Position numbers and translations under genes: made by a program
Notes under the pieces: model-generated
Seen by the model: only the letters and a program-made list of their open reading frames with translations
Told to the model about the DNA's origin: nothing
The model's database searches: none
Source: Bacteroidota bacterium
GTDB taxonomy: Bacteria; Bacteroidota; Bacteroidia; B-17B0; Aurantibacillaceae
NCBI GenBank assembly: GCA_020162035.1
Contig: JAIUNM010000026.1
Location: 1 to 35,030, forward strand
Direction of reading: 5' to 3'
Length of the DNA stretch: 35,030 bases
Part shown: positions 7,675 through 16,614 of the stretch, one piece after another
How positions within the stretch are numbered: position 1 is the stretch's first letter
Layout: each line of letters begins with the position of its first letter

Positions 7675-10600
7675 ATGCTATTAGTTGGCATTAATTGTGC
7701 TTATTTTATACAGCGAAAACCCATACAGTTAATTGCTAATCAAGCCACTGAACTTATACAAGAAGTTAATGATGATTTAACCGTTCAAAGCGAAACGCTG
7801 TTAAACTCTCCAAAAGATTTTATTTTTTCACCAAAACAAGATTATGCGCTTTATTTATTTAGAAACGATAGTCTAATAAAATGGTATGGTAATACAACTA
7901 TTGGAGTTTATTTAGCATATCAAAATAAAGCTAATTCTGGTATAATACAACTTAATGGTGGGCATTATTTATTTAAAAAAATAAAACAAAAACAACTAAC
8001 CGTTTTAAGTTTAATTTTAATAAAATCTAATTATTCTATTCAAAATAATTATGTAAAAAATGAATTTGTTAATTGGCTTCAAATACCAAACGATTTAAAT
8101 TTTGTTTTTGAATTTAATACTCAAAATAATGTAAAATTTGATAATAAAATTGTTTTTTCTTTAAAGGGGCCTAACCATTACCATTGTAGCCTTACTTTCA
8201 TAAATTGGATTACTATTTTGTATTTATTAAGTTTTATTTTAATACTTTTTCAATTACTCTATAACATTAATCGTAGTTATAAAATGCTTAATGTTTTATT
8301 GTTTTTTATTGTTTTAGCTGCTTTTAAGTTAATTAATTATTTAGATATTTTACCATTTATAAAACAAAGTAGTTTTTGCGATGTAAAAATATATAGCGAT
8401 GCCAATAACATATTTAATTATTATTTGTTTGATGTGTTAACTAATGCTTTTAGTTTACTCTTATTAAGTGTATTATTTAGGTTTATTGTTAATCGACTAA
8501 GTTTAATTTTTAAGAGTATTTTTTTACTATCGTTACTTTCTTTAAATGTTATAGAATTAAATTATTTATTAAAAAGCTTAATTACCAACTCTACTTTATC
8601 CTTTGATTTTTTAAATATATTTTCTTTAAAAATAGAAGTATTAATAGCATTACTAAGCATAACACTAATTGGTATAAGTAACATCTACTTAATAAATTTA
8701 ACAAGTAAACTAATTTTAAATAACAACACTAAACAAACTTTTGTTTTTGTTTTAATTGTTGCCATAACACCTTTAATAATTATGTTGGTAGCGCCAACTT
8801 CCAATTGGCATCAAACAATTTGGATAATACTACTTTTTGTTATTTCAATTAGTTTGCATTTATTAAAATACCAAAATACAATTATAAGTAATGGAATTTT
8901 ACTTATTGTTTTAGGGTTAATCACTTCGGGTTACATAAACTTATATCTTAACAATGGCAAAAATAAAGAACTCGAATTAATTTCGTACCAATTAAGTGAA
9001 AGGCAAGATTTAAATTTGCCAATTGAGTTTAGCTTAATAGAATCGAAATTAATAAAAGATGAAAAATTAAATAATTTAATTAAAGTTTTACCTTCTAGCG
9101 ATATTGCTGTACAACAATACATAAAACAAAATTTTTTTGGTGGGTATTTTAACAGGTACGATGTTGAATTAAGTATGTTTGATAAAGATTGTACACCTTT
9201 ATTATCAGTATCTCAAGGCATTTTAACCAATGAAGGGTTTTTTGAAGATCAAATAAATTATCAATCGGATAGTACTCAAGCTGAAAACCTGTATTTTATT
9301 GAAAAATATAAGAAAAATGCTAGGTATATTGCAAGATTACTAATAGATGATTATAAATTATATATTTTACTTGAACCTAAACAATTTGAAGATTTAGGCA
9401 GTTTTCCTGATTTATTTCTAGACCAATCGCAACAAAGAAACAATAAACAAAAACAAATTAATTTTGCCATTTATCGCAATAAACAAAACACAAATAGATT
9501 AGGCGATTTTAATTACCCTTTTGTGCAGCCAGATTCTATTACACTTACAAAAAACAATCCCAATTATACACATTACTTTTTTTACCCAGAAGATTTAACT
9601 TGTGTTGTTATTAGCGAAAAAAAGAAAGGATGGGCCTATTTTTTTACTTACAATTCTTATACATTTATTTTTATTTCAATAATTTCGTTTGGTTTATATG
9701 TTTTGTTTAATTTAATTTTCAATAAACAATTTATTCAACCCTCATTAACAAGAAGAATACAAAGCATTATAATTTTGGTTGTGTTATTGGCTTTAGGCGC
9801 TGTAGGCATTACCTCAACTAAATTAGTTATTTCGCAATTTGAAAACGAAAACATAAAACAATTACAAGAAAAAGCAACTACAATTAATAATGAGTTACAA
9901 AATATTTATAAACCCGAAGAATTATTTACCGATGTGCAAAAAGAATTAGTAAATATAAAGTTAAAAGAATATGCCCATTTATTTAATACAGATGTAACAT
10001 TATATAATGCAAGTGGCAATATGTTTAATACAAGTCAGCCAAGGTTATATGAACTTGGCTTAGCTTCTAACCTAATTAATTTTGAAGCAAATCAAACATT
10101 ACAAAAAAATCAAAACTCAGGTATTTGTGTTAATGAAAAAGCAGGCACATTAAATTACTTATCTTATTACACGTCTATATACAACGCTAACAAACAAATT
10201 ATTGGTTTTTTAAACTTGCCTTACTTTTCGAAACAAAACGAGTTAGAAAGTGAATTATCGGGGATAATTAGTACACTAATAAATGTTTATGTTATTTTGT
10301 TTGTTATAAGTATTTTATCAGGAATTATTTTAGCTGGTTACATTACTCGACCGTTAAGAATTATTCAACAACAAATTGCAAAATTAGCACTTGGTAAAAG
10401 TAACGAGCAAATAATTTGGGAAAGTAATGATGAGTTAGGTAAACTAGTTACAGAATATAATAGCATGTTATTAAAATTAGAAGAAAGTGCAAATTTATTG
10501 GCTCAAAGCGAAAGGGAAGATGCATGGCGCGAAATGGCTAAACAGGTGGCACATGAAATTAAAAACCCATTAACACCAATGAAATTAAATTTACAATATT

Positions 10601-11172
10601 TACAACATTTATTAAATGGGAATGAACCTGATTTTAAAGAACGTTTCACAAAAGCAAGTACATCAATTATCGAACAAATAGATGCTTTAGCAAACATAGC
10701 CACTGAATTTAGTAATTTTGCAAAACTACCATCAACTCAATTACAAAAAATTAATTTGATTGAAATTTTAAATTCCTCTCTTCTGCTTTTTCAACACGAA
10801 AATGTAATTAAACTTAATATTAATTTAAATTCAATTATTGTAAATGGAGATAAAGACCAAGCCTTGCGTGTGTTTAACAACATATTTAAAAATGCTAAAC
10901 AAGCACTAATTGAAACTAAAAACCCTGAAATAGTTGTTAATTTGATTAACGAAACTGAAAATACAATAACAATAGAAATTTTCAACAACGGCCCTCAAAT
11001 TGAATTAGAAGTTAGTAAAAAACTTTTTACACCTAATTTTACAACAAAAACTACAGGTAGTGGATTAGGCTTAGCAATGGTTAATAGCAGTATGCAAAGT
11101 TTTGGTGGCAAAGTATGGTTTCAAAATCAACCAAATGGTGTAAGTTTTTATTTATTATTTACAAAAGCTTAA
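7675..11172 (+). CDS. Large multi-pass sensor histidine kinase, NtrY-like
   Basis: 1165 residues from the ATG. A first helix lies at the N-terminus, then an extracytoplasmic region to about 170. A block of about eight helices (175-430) follows, then a second soluble region (430-655), two helices (about 662-720), a third extracytoplasmic region (720-860, Cache-like position) and a last helix (about 866-890). HAMP (about 887-940) leads into HisKA with H960 in AHEIKNPLTP and a HATPase domain with an N-box NNIFKNAKQAL near 1070 and TGSGLGLAMV near 1127-1136. HEIKNPLTPMKL resembles NtrY-type kinases. No response regulator is adjacent, so it is an orphan kinase. The frame is open upstream, and LLKNNRF just before the ATG would make a better positively charged N-terminus. 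An ATT start at 7627 or 7633 is therefore possible. The hydroxylase gene follows 18 bases later. Confidence 0.85.
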   Translation: MLLVGINCAYFIQRKPIQLIANQATELIQEVNDDLTVQSETLLNSPKDFIFSPKQDYALYLFRNDSLIKWYGNTTIGVYLAYQNKANSGIIQLNGGHYLFKKIKQKQLTVLSLILIKSNYSIQNNYVKNEFVNWLQIPNDLNFVFEFNTQNNVKFDNKIVFSLKGPNHYHCSLTFINWITILYLLSFILILFQLLYNINRSYKMLNVLLFFIVLAAFKLINYLDILPFIKQSSFCDVKIYSDANNIFNYYLFDVLTNAFSLLLLSVLFRFIVNRLSLIFKSIFLLSLLSLNVIELNYLLKSLITNSTLSFDFLNIFSLKIEVLIALLSITLIGISNIYLINLTSKLILNNNTKQTFVFVLIVAITPLIIMLVAPTSNWHQTIWIILLFVISISLHLLKYQNTIISNGILLIVLGLITSGYINLYLNNGKNKELELISYQLSERQDLNLPIEFSLIESKLIKDEKLNNLIKVLPSSDIAVQQYIKQNFFGGYFNRYDVELSMFDKDCTPLLSVSQGILTNEGFFEDQINYQSDSTQAENLYFIEKYKKNARYIARLLIDDYKLYILLEPKQFEDLGSFPDLFLDQSQQRNNKQKQINFAIYRNKQNTNRLGDFNYPFVQPDSITLTKNNPNYTHYFFYPEDLTCVVISEKKKGWAYFFTYNSYTFIFISIISFGLYVLFNLIFNKQFIQPSLTRRIQSIIILVVLLALGAVGITSTKLVISQFENENIKQLQEKATTINNELQNIYKPEELFTDVQKELVNIKLKEYAHLFNTDVTLYNASGNMFNTSQPRLYELGLASNLINFEANQTLQKNQNSGICVNEKAGTLNYLSYYTSIYNANKQIIGFLNLPYFSKQNELESELSGIISTLINVYVILFVISILSGIILAGYITRPLRIIQQQIAKLALGKSNEQIIWESNDELGKLVTEYNSMLLKLEESANLLAQSEREDAWREMAKQVAHEIKNPLTPMKLNLQYLQHLLNGNEPDFKERFTKASTSIIEQIDALANIATEFSNFAKLPSTQLQKINLIEILNSSLLLFQHENVIKLNINLNSIIVNGDKDQALRVFNNIFKNAKQALIETKNPEIVVNLINETENTITIEIFNNGPQIELEVSKKLFTPNFTTKTTGSGLGLAMVNSSMQSFGGKVWFQNQPNGVSFYLLFTKA

Positions 11173-11190
11173 TTATTTTTGTAAAAAATT

Positions 11191-12075
11191 ATGGATCGCG
11201 ATTTTTTATTAGTTTTAATTTCTACACCAATTTATGCTATTGTTATTGGCGCAGAGTTTTTTTATTCGCACATAAAAAACAAAGGGTTATATAGCACCAA
11301 GGGCTTGTTCTCCAATATTTATTTAACCGCACTTAATATGGGTTTAGATTTATTAGTGCGCGTAATAGTTTTCAATATTCTTACCTTCTTTTATCAATAT
11401 AAATTTTTTACGTTAGCTGCTACACCAATATTGTATTGGGTTGCACTTATACTTTGCGAAGATTTTTTATATTATTGGTTACATAGAATTGATCATTATT
11501 GTAGATTTTTTTGGGCAGCTCATGTTACCCACCATAGTAGCGAAGAGTTTAATTTAACTGTTGGTTTTAGATCTTCTGTTTTTCAACCATTATATAGGTT
11601 TATCTATTTTATTCCATTAGCTTTATTTGGTTTTGAAGCTATTGATATTGCTTTTGCATACAGTGCCACTCAAATATTCGGAATATTAGTTCATACACAA
11701 ACCATAAAAAATTTAGGTTGGTTAGAGTACATATTTGTAACTCCTTCGCACCATAGAGTACACCATGGCAGTAACATAAAATACCTTGATAAAAACATGG
11801 GAATGTTACTAATAATTTGGGATAAACTATTTGGTACATTTCAAAAAGAATTAGATGAGGAGCCTGTAAAATATGGCTTAACTACAAATATTAATACCTA
11901 TCACCCTTTAAAAATGGTTTTTCACGAATGGCAAAGTATTTTTAAGGATTTAAAACACAAAAAATGTAATTTGTTCCAAAAATTTGGCTATGTGTTTGGT
12001 CCACCAGGCTGGAGCCATGATGGGAGCACTAAAACAAGCAAACAATTAAGAAATGAAGTTCTAAATAAAAATTAA
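11191..12075 (+). CDS. Sterol desaturase / fatty acid hydroxylase family protein, AGMO-like
   Basis: 294 residues. The eight-histidine di-iron pattern of the membrane hydroxylase superfamily is present: H98-x3-H102 (LHRIDH), H111-x2-H114-H115 (HVTHH), and HHRVHH near 192-197. EDFLYYWLHR then HVTHHSSEEFNLTVGFRSS closely resembles the alkylglycerol monooxygenase group, which cleaves ether lipids with O2, rather than the sterol C4/C5 enzymes. Hydrophobic segments at about 5-22, 45-68, 75-95 and 125-155 place it in the membrane. The substrate is not determinable; lipid hydroxylation is the safe statement. It probably shares a transcript with the sensor kinase. Its TAA overlaps the stop of the convergent gene by 4 bases. 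Confidence 0.82.
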   Translation: MDRDFLLVLISTPIYAIVIGAEFFYSHIKNKGLYSTKGLFSNIYLTALNMGLDLLVRVIVFNILTFFYQYKFFTLAATPILYWVALILCEDFLYYWLHRIDHYCRFFWAAHVTHHSSEEFNLTVGFRSSVFQPLYRFIYFIPLALFGFEAIDIAFAYSATQIFGILVHTQTIKNLGWLEYIFVTPSHHRVHHGSNIKYLDKNMGMLLIIWDKLFGTFQKELDEEPVKYGLTTNINTYHPLKMVFHEWQSIFKDLKHKKCNLFQKFGYVFGPPGWSHDGSTKTSKQLRNEVLNKN

Positions 12076-12683
12076 TCTTTTTTAGTTTCACAACTTACTG
12101 CCCCCATTCTAACATTAATTTTTGGATCTTCTAATTTTTTATTTAATGAATCTTTAAATGAGTTATCATCTAGCTTTCTAACTTCACCTTTTGTAAATTC
12201 TTTTTCTTCAACAACAACATCGCCAGTTAAAATTACATTTTGTTTATTGTTTCCTAAGTTATTATTTTCTGGTTGAATAGTTTTGTTAAAAGTATCAAAG
12301 TTTGTATTTAAAATTTCTGTAGTATCGGTAGAAATTTCGCCAAGTATTTTTTCGTTATTGTGGTTTGAACAACTAAATAAAGTACTAAAAAACACTACTA
12401 AAATAGCCAATTTTACAGCTTTTTTAAACGATAAATTTAAAGGTAATAAATTAACATCAATGGTGTAAATTTTTTGTGGAGATAATTGCTCATTTTTAAA
12501 TCTTCCGCATAATTTAGCGCCTGCATTATTATTTAAAATAGATTTAATTTCCTCAATAGATTTTTGGGTAAAATCAATAACCGTTTTTGCACATAAATTA
12601 CAAAATTTGCCTTGTTCATTTTTAGTCATTTTTTCCCAATCTTCGTGGCAAGGTTTAGGAATACTTATGTTAATGCTTTTCAT
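12072..12683 (-). CDS. Single-pass membrane protein with N-terminal cysteine-cluster domain, unknown function
   Basis: 203 residues. Residues 1-66 contain C12-H13, C28-x2-C31 (GKFCNLCAKTVIDF) and C59-G-R-F. This N-terminal domain recurs in Bacteroidota, often ahead of a carboxypeptidase-regulatory-like or TonB-related domain (stated from memory). The cysteines could bind a metal. One helix (about 88-105) follows, then a polar Asn- and acid-rich tail with no recognisable domain, ending in MGAVSCETKKD. By the positive-inside rule the cysteine domain is cytoplasmic and the tail periplasmic. It may be a trimmed relative of the longer proteins. It is transcribed alone, convergent with the hydroxylase. 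Confidence 0.7.
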   Translation of the reverse strand: MKSINISIPKPCHEDWEKMTKNEQGKFCNLCAKTVIDFTQKSIEEIKSILNNNAGAKLCGRFKNEQLSPQKIYTIDVNLLPLNLSFKKAVKLAILVVFFSTLFSCSNHNNEKILGEISTDTTEILNTNFDTFNKTIQPENNNLGNNKQNVILTGDVVVEEKEFTKGEVRKLDDNSFKDSLNKKLEDPKINVRMGAVSCETKKD

Positions 12684-12771
12684 ACTTTACTTTTTGATTA
12701 AGATGCGCACTTAAAACAAATTCCATAAAATAAATCGAAAATAAAATCAGAAATTGCTTAAACTTAATAAG

Positions 12772-12805
12772 TTGCGCTAAAACTCACATTTTTTCACTAT
12801 CTTTA
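12772..12805 (+). promoter_or_regulatory. Near-consensus promoter for the ABC-F gene
   Basis: TTG (12772-12774), a 23-base spacer, then TATCTTTA (12798-12805), one base from TAnnTTTG, about 20 bases before the ATG at 12825. Confidence 0.4.
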
Positions 12806-12824
12806 TGGGCTAATTTTTAAAATT

Positions 12825-14738
12825 ATGATTTCGGTTAATGCAGTAACAGTAAGCTTTGGTGGAACTAGTTTATTTGATAATATTTCTTTTTTAATAAATC
12901 CAAAAGACCGAATAGGTTTAGCAGGTAAAAATGGAGCAGGCAAAAGTACAATGCTAAAATTATTAGCTGGAGAACAAAGTGCAACTAAAGGTGAAATTTC
13001 TATACCTAAAGAATGTAAAATTGGTTATTTGCCACAAGACATGATACACCAACATGGCCGTACGGTTATGGAAGAAACTGCAACTGCTTTTGAAGAAATT
13101 CAAAAATTAGAAAATAAATTACACGACATTAATCATCAATTAGAAACCAGAACAGATTACGAAAGTGATGCTTACATGAAATTAATTGAAGACCAAACTG
13201 AAATTTACACAAGATTAGATGTTATAGGAGCTGGAAATAAAAATGAAGAAATTGAAAAAATTTTAAAAGGCTTAGGCTTTGAAAGAAAAGATTTTAACAG
13301 GCAAACGGCTGAATTTAGCGGGGGTTGGAGAATGAGGATAGAACTTGCAAAACTTTTATTACAAAAACCTGATATTTTATTATTAGATGAACCTACAAAT
13401 CATTTAGATATTGAAGCAATTTTTTGGTTAGAAGAATTTATGGAAACCTATGCTGGTGCTGTTGTTTTAATTAGCCACGATAAAACATTTTTAGATACCG
13501 TTACTACAAGAACAATAGAAATTGTAAATCAAAAAACTTACGATTATAAAACAAATTACAGTAATTATTTAAAATTAAGAGCCGAAAGGATAGAACAACA
13601 AGAAAATGCTGCAAAAAATCAACAACGAATAATTAACCAATACGAAACTCTAATTGATAAAAATAGAGCTAAAGCTAGTAAAGCTGCGTTTGCCCAATCG
13701 TTAATTAAAAAGTTAGATAAAATGGAAATTGTAGAAGTTGATGATGTAGATAATACAAGTATTCAATTTCATTTTCCACCACCAGCACATAGTGGTAAAA
13801 TAGTTTTAACATCCGAAGGAGCTGGTAAAGTGTACGGAGAAAAACGAATTTTTAAAGATGCTAATTTTATAATTACTAAAGGCGAAAAAATAGGATTAGT
13901 TGGCCGAAATGGGGAAGGTAAAAGTACTATGATGAAAATGATTGCGAAAAAAGTTGATTTTGAGGGTACTTTACAACTTGGACATAGTGTTTTAATGGGG
14001 TATTTTGAGCAAGACCAAGAAGAAAAATTAGACCCTAAAAAAACAGTATTTGAAACAATAGATGAAGCTGCAGTAGGCGAAGTTAGGAAACAAGTAAGAG
14101 GATTACTTGGTTCATTTTTATTTAGAGGCGATGATATAGATAAAAAAGTTCAAGTGTTAAGTGGGGGCGAAAGAGGACGATTAGCCTTATGTAAATTATT
14201 ATTAGAACCTTATAATTTATTGTTGTTAGATGAACCTACAAATCACTTAGACATTAGAAGTAAAGATATTTTAAAACGCGCATTAATTGATTATGAAGGA
14301 ACGGTTATAATGGTAAGCCACGATCGTGATTTTATGAAAGGAATTTGTAATCGATTATTTGAATTTAGAGATGGCAATGTTAAAGAACATTTATGTGACA
14401 TTGAAGAATTTATGCAAATTAGAAAAGTTGAGCGTTTAAATGAATTAGATTTAGATAAAAAACAAGTAAAAGAAAATAAACAAACAACTGTTTTAAATGT
14501 AGATTTAAACAAAGAAAAAGAAGCTGAACAAAAACAAATTAAAAATCAAATTAAAAAAGTTGAAGAATTAATTTCAAACTTAGAATCAGAAATTAAAAAA
14601 GCCGATGAACAATTAGCAAATCCAAATGAATACGAAAAACTGGTAAATAACACTAATTTTTTTAATCAATATAACGATTTAAAGAAAAAATTAGAAGTTG
14701 AGCTCTCTAAATGGGAGGAGTTAAATGATAAACTTTAA
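12825..14738 (+). CDS. ABC-F family ATPase (ribosome-associated, Uup/YdiF-like)
   Basis: 637 residues with two ABC domains in one chain and no membrane segment, the ABC-F layout. Domain 1 has Walker A GKNGAGKST (34-42), signature FSGGWRMR near 164 and LLLDEPTNHLD. Domain 2 has Walker A GRNGEGKST near 360, signature LSGGERGR near 445 and a second LLLDEPTNHLD. Between them is the charged helical linker (about 250-310), the part that reaches toward the ribosome in this family. A coiled coil of Lys and Glu runs from about 545 to the end, as in Uup-type proteins. The likely role is translation or ribosome maintenance; antibiotic protection cannot be inferred. Both catalytic glutamates of LLLDEP are intact. 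Confidence 0.9.
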   Translation: MISVNAVTVSFGGTSLFDNISFLINPKDRIGLAGKNGAGKSTMLKLLAGEQSATKGEISIPKECKIGYLPQDMIHQHGRTVMEETATAFEEIQKLENKLHDINHQLETRTDYESDAYMKLIEDQTEIYTRLDVIGAGNKNEEIEKILKGLGFERKDFNRQTAEFSGGWRMRIELAKLLLQKPDILLLDEPTNHLDIEAIFWLEEFMETYAGAVVLISHDKTFLDTVTTRTIEIVNQKTYDYKTNYSNYLKLRAERIEQQENAAKNQQRIINQYETLIDKNRAKASKAAFAQSLIKKLDKMEIVEVDDVDNTSIQFHFPPPAHSGKIVLTSEGAGKVYGEKRIFKDANFIITKGEKIGLVGRNGEGKSTMMKMIAKKVDFEGTLQLGHSVLMGYFEQDQEEKLDPKKTVFETIDEAAVGEVRKQVRGLLGSFLFRGDDIDKKVQVLSGGERGRLALCKLLLEPYNLLLLDEPTNHLDIRSKDILKRALIDYEGTVIMVSHDRDFMKGICNRLFEFRDGNVKEHLCDIEEFMQIRKVERLNELDLDKKQVKENKQTTVLNVDLNKEKEAEQKQIKNQIKKVEELISNLESEIKKADEQLANPNEYEKLVNNTNFFNQYNDLKKKLEVELSKWEELNDKL

Positions 14739-14811
14739 AAAATTTTGCTTTTATTGGCTAACAATTAATGTTAAGAAGTTACATTTTACTTAAAATGTGA
14801 TAAATTAAAGT

Positions 14812-14819
14812 TAATTTTG
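14812..14819 (+). promoter_or_regulatory. Possible TAnnTTTG element immediately before the DUF4834 gene
   Basis: TAATTTTG matches the -7 consensus and lies 4 bases before the ATG at 14824, which would make the transcript nearly leaderless. No TTG is found at the expected upstream distance, so support is weak. Confidence 0.3.
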
Positions 14820-14823
14820 TTGT

Positions 14824-15039
14824 ATGAGAGATATTATTTGGACAGTAATTATTGTTTGGTTAATCTATAAATTAATTACAATTTTTAAATCGGTTGAAAA
14901 TAATAAACAAAAAGTTTATTCATCTCAAAACAATACTTCAGCTACTCAAAATCCATACAAAAAAAACTCAAATGCAAATGCAATAAAAAAAGGAGTTGAT
15001 AAAGAAGGGGATTACGTTGATTATGAAGAAATAAAATAA
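14824..15039 (+). CDS. DUF4834 family small membrane protein
   Basis: 71 residues. One N-terminal helix (about 4-22, IIWTVIIVWLIYKLITIF) is followed by a polar Asn/Ser/Lys linker and a conserved-looking end, EGDYVDYEEIK, which matches the tail of the Bacteroidota DUF4834 family as remembered. Function is unknown. The gene sits 85 bases after the ABC-F gene and 2 bases before the GTG start of the phosphatase, so it is very likely co-translated with it. That points to a membrane-tethered partner role, which is inference only. Confidence 0.7.
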   Translation: MRDIIWTVIIVWLIYKLITIFKSVENNKQKVYSSQNNTSATQNPYKKNSNANAIKKGVDKEGDYVDYEEIK

Positions 15040-15041
15040 TA

Positions 15042-16277
15042 GTGAACGAAGAGGGTAAAATACATCAACAAAAAAAAATTCAAGAAGTAAAATTGAATGC
15101 CTTACTTGAAGTTACTAAAGCAATTAACAACAACAAATCAACATCAGAACTCTTATCTCTTTACCAATCTATTTTAGAAGAAAGATTAGGGGTAGGGAAA
15201 TTAATATTATTTATAAATGATAACGATTGGCACTGTTTATTAAAATATGGCATAGATAATAATTTTAATACGATTGCTTTTGATACTGAGTTACTCGAAA
15301 TAAAAGAGATTGAAACTATTACATTTTCTAAAGGAAATTTAAGTAATAACTTTGAAATTGTAATTCCGGTTTATCACAAAACAATTCCTTTAGCTTATGT
15401 TTTATTAGGAGATGTAAATCAAGAAAAACTGGAACTTAGTGCTGCAATAAAACACCTACCTTTTGTACAAACTTTAACTAACATAATTGTAGTTGCTATC
15501 GAAAATAAAAAACTTTATAAAGAAAGCATTTTACGAGCGCAAATTAATAAAGAACTTGAACTTGCTAAAAGTATGCAAGCTTTACTTTTTCCGGAAAATT
15601 TACCAAATAATGAAATTTTACAAGTTTCGGCAAAATACTTGCCGCATCAACATGTAGGAGGAGATTATTATGATTTTTTAAAATTAAATAACCATGAATA
15701 TATTTTTTGTATTGCCGATGTAAGCGGTAAAGGAGTTGCGGCTGCATTGTTAATGAGCAATGTACAAGCTACATTACACAGCTTAATAAATTACACCCAC
15801 AATTTAAAAGATATAGTTTTAGAAATAAACAAACGCGTATTTAACAATGCTAAAAACGAAAAATTTTTGTCTTTTTTTATTGGTAAATTAAATACTAAAA
15901 GCCAACAGTTAACATATATAAATGCAGGACACAACCCCCCTATTCTATTTTACGAAAACAAATTTTTAGAATTAATAAATGGTACAACTTTGCTTGGGCT
16001 AACAGAAAATTTACAAAATATTAATGTTGAAATTTTTAATTACACATCTGAATTTACTTTATTATGCTACACAGATGGTTTAACAGATACAGTTAATGCA
16101 ATTAATGAATCAATTTCTATTGAACAAGTAAAAGAAATTGTAAAAAATAATATAAAATCAAAGCCTGATTTTATAAATCAGGCTTTATTATTTTTTATAG
16201 AAGAGTTTAAAGGGGAGATTGATTTCCCCGATGATATTGCCCTATTAACCATTAAAATTAATGATTTAGGGTTTTAA
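15042..16277 (+). CDS. SpoIIE/RsbU-type PP2C serine phosphatase with N-terminal GAF-like domain
   Basis: 411 residues, starting at GTG 15042 two bases after the upstream stop. Residues 20-165 have the length and predicted fold order of a GAF sensor. A short helix (KELELAKSMQALLFPENLP, about 175-193) is the usual linker to the PP2C domain. Metal-binding motifs are in place: GGDYYDF near 206, IADVSGKGVAAALLMS near 224, INAGHNPP near 290, YTDGLTDTVN near 345 and FPDDIALL near 396. The family dephosphorylates anti-anti-sigma factors to switch sigma-factor partners; no STAS or RsbW gene is nearby. A terminator-like hairpin lies inside its coding region at 16160-16186. The stop is 1 base from the convergent gene. 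Confidence 0.88.
   Translation: MNEEGKIHQQKKIQEVKLNALLEVTKAINNNKSTSELLSLYQSILEERLGVGKLILFINDNDWHCLLKYGIDNNFNTIAFDTELLEIKEIETITFSKGNLSNNFEIVIPVYHKTIPLAYVLLGDVNQEKLELSAAIKHLPFVQTLTNIIVVAIENKKLYKESILRAQINKELELAKSMQALLFPENLPNNEILQVSAKYLPHQHVGGDYYDFLKLNNHEYIFCIADVSGKGVAAALLMSNVQATLHSLINYTHNLKDIVLEINKRVFNNAKNEKFLSFFIGKLNTKSQQLTYINAGHNPPILFYENKFLELINGTTLLGLTENLQNINVEIFNYTSEFTLLCYTDGLTDTVNAINESISIEQVKEIVKNNIKSKPDFINQALLFFIEEFKGEIDFPDDIALLTIKINDLGF
16160..16196. terminator. Perfect 12-base hairpin plus T-tract inside the phosphatase coding sequence
   Basis: AAAGCCTGATTT (16160-16171), a 3-base loop TAT, then AAATCAGGCTTT (16175-16186), followed by ATTATTTTTT. This has the form of an intrinsic terminator on the plus strand but sits about 90 bases before the stop codon. 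On the minus strand it lies about 90 bases past the end of the small secreted-protein gene and could stop that transcript. Confidence 0.5.
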
Positions 16278-16278
16278 A

Positions 16279-16557
16279 CTATTTAGGAACTCCTTTTTCG
16301 TTTACTGCCATTCTTGTTTTGCGTTTTGTTGGTGTTGCAGTTCCTTCGTTTGTGTTAGAAGTTGCCGCAGGTGCATTTGAAACTTCACTTTTAGAATCTC
16401 CAGTAGTTTTTGTTTCGCTACTTTCATGTTTTGTGCTTGTAGAAGAAGAGCTAGTTTGTTTTTTAGGTGCTTCTTTTGGAGCAGTTGTATGATCTTGAGC
16501 AGATACAGTTAATTGTGCAGCTATAATTAAAGCGGCTGAATAAATAATTTTTTTCAT
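16279..16557 (-). CDS. Small secreted Ser/Thr-rich protein, unknown function
   Basis: 92 residues. A signal peptide is clear: MKK, a hydrophobic core to about residue 17, and likely cleavage after VSA near residue 20. The mature part is low complexity, rich in Ser, Thr, Lys, Ala and Pro, and ends with a basic stretch KRKTRMAVNEKGVPK. No domain is recognised. It is the last gene of a long minus-strand run, 57 bases after the transglycosylase, and its stop almost touches the convergent phosphatase stop. Low-complexity secreted proteins of this type are frequent in Bacteroidota; whether it is cell-wall or envelope associated is open. Confidence 0.65.
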   Translation of the reverse strand: MKKIIYSAALIIAAQLTVSAQDHTTAPKEAPKKQTSSSSTSTKHESSETKTTGDSKSEVSNAPAATSNTNEGTATPTKRKTRMAVNEKGVPK

Positions 16558-16614
16558 AATTAAAATTTTGTAATGTAAAGATAAAACAATTTGTTTATCA
16601 TATATGTACTTTAA

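Noticed and set aside
12825..14738. ABC-F gene as an antibiotic resistance determinant
   Set aside because: Its coiled-coil end and sequence resemble housekeeping Uup/YdiF-type members, and no resistance genes are nearby.
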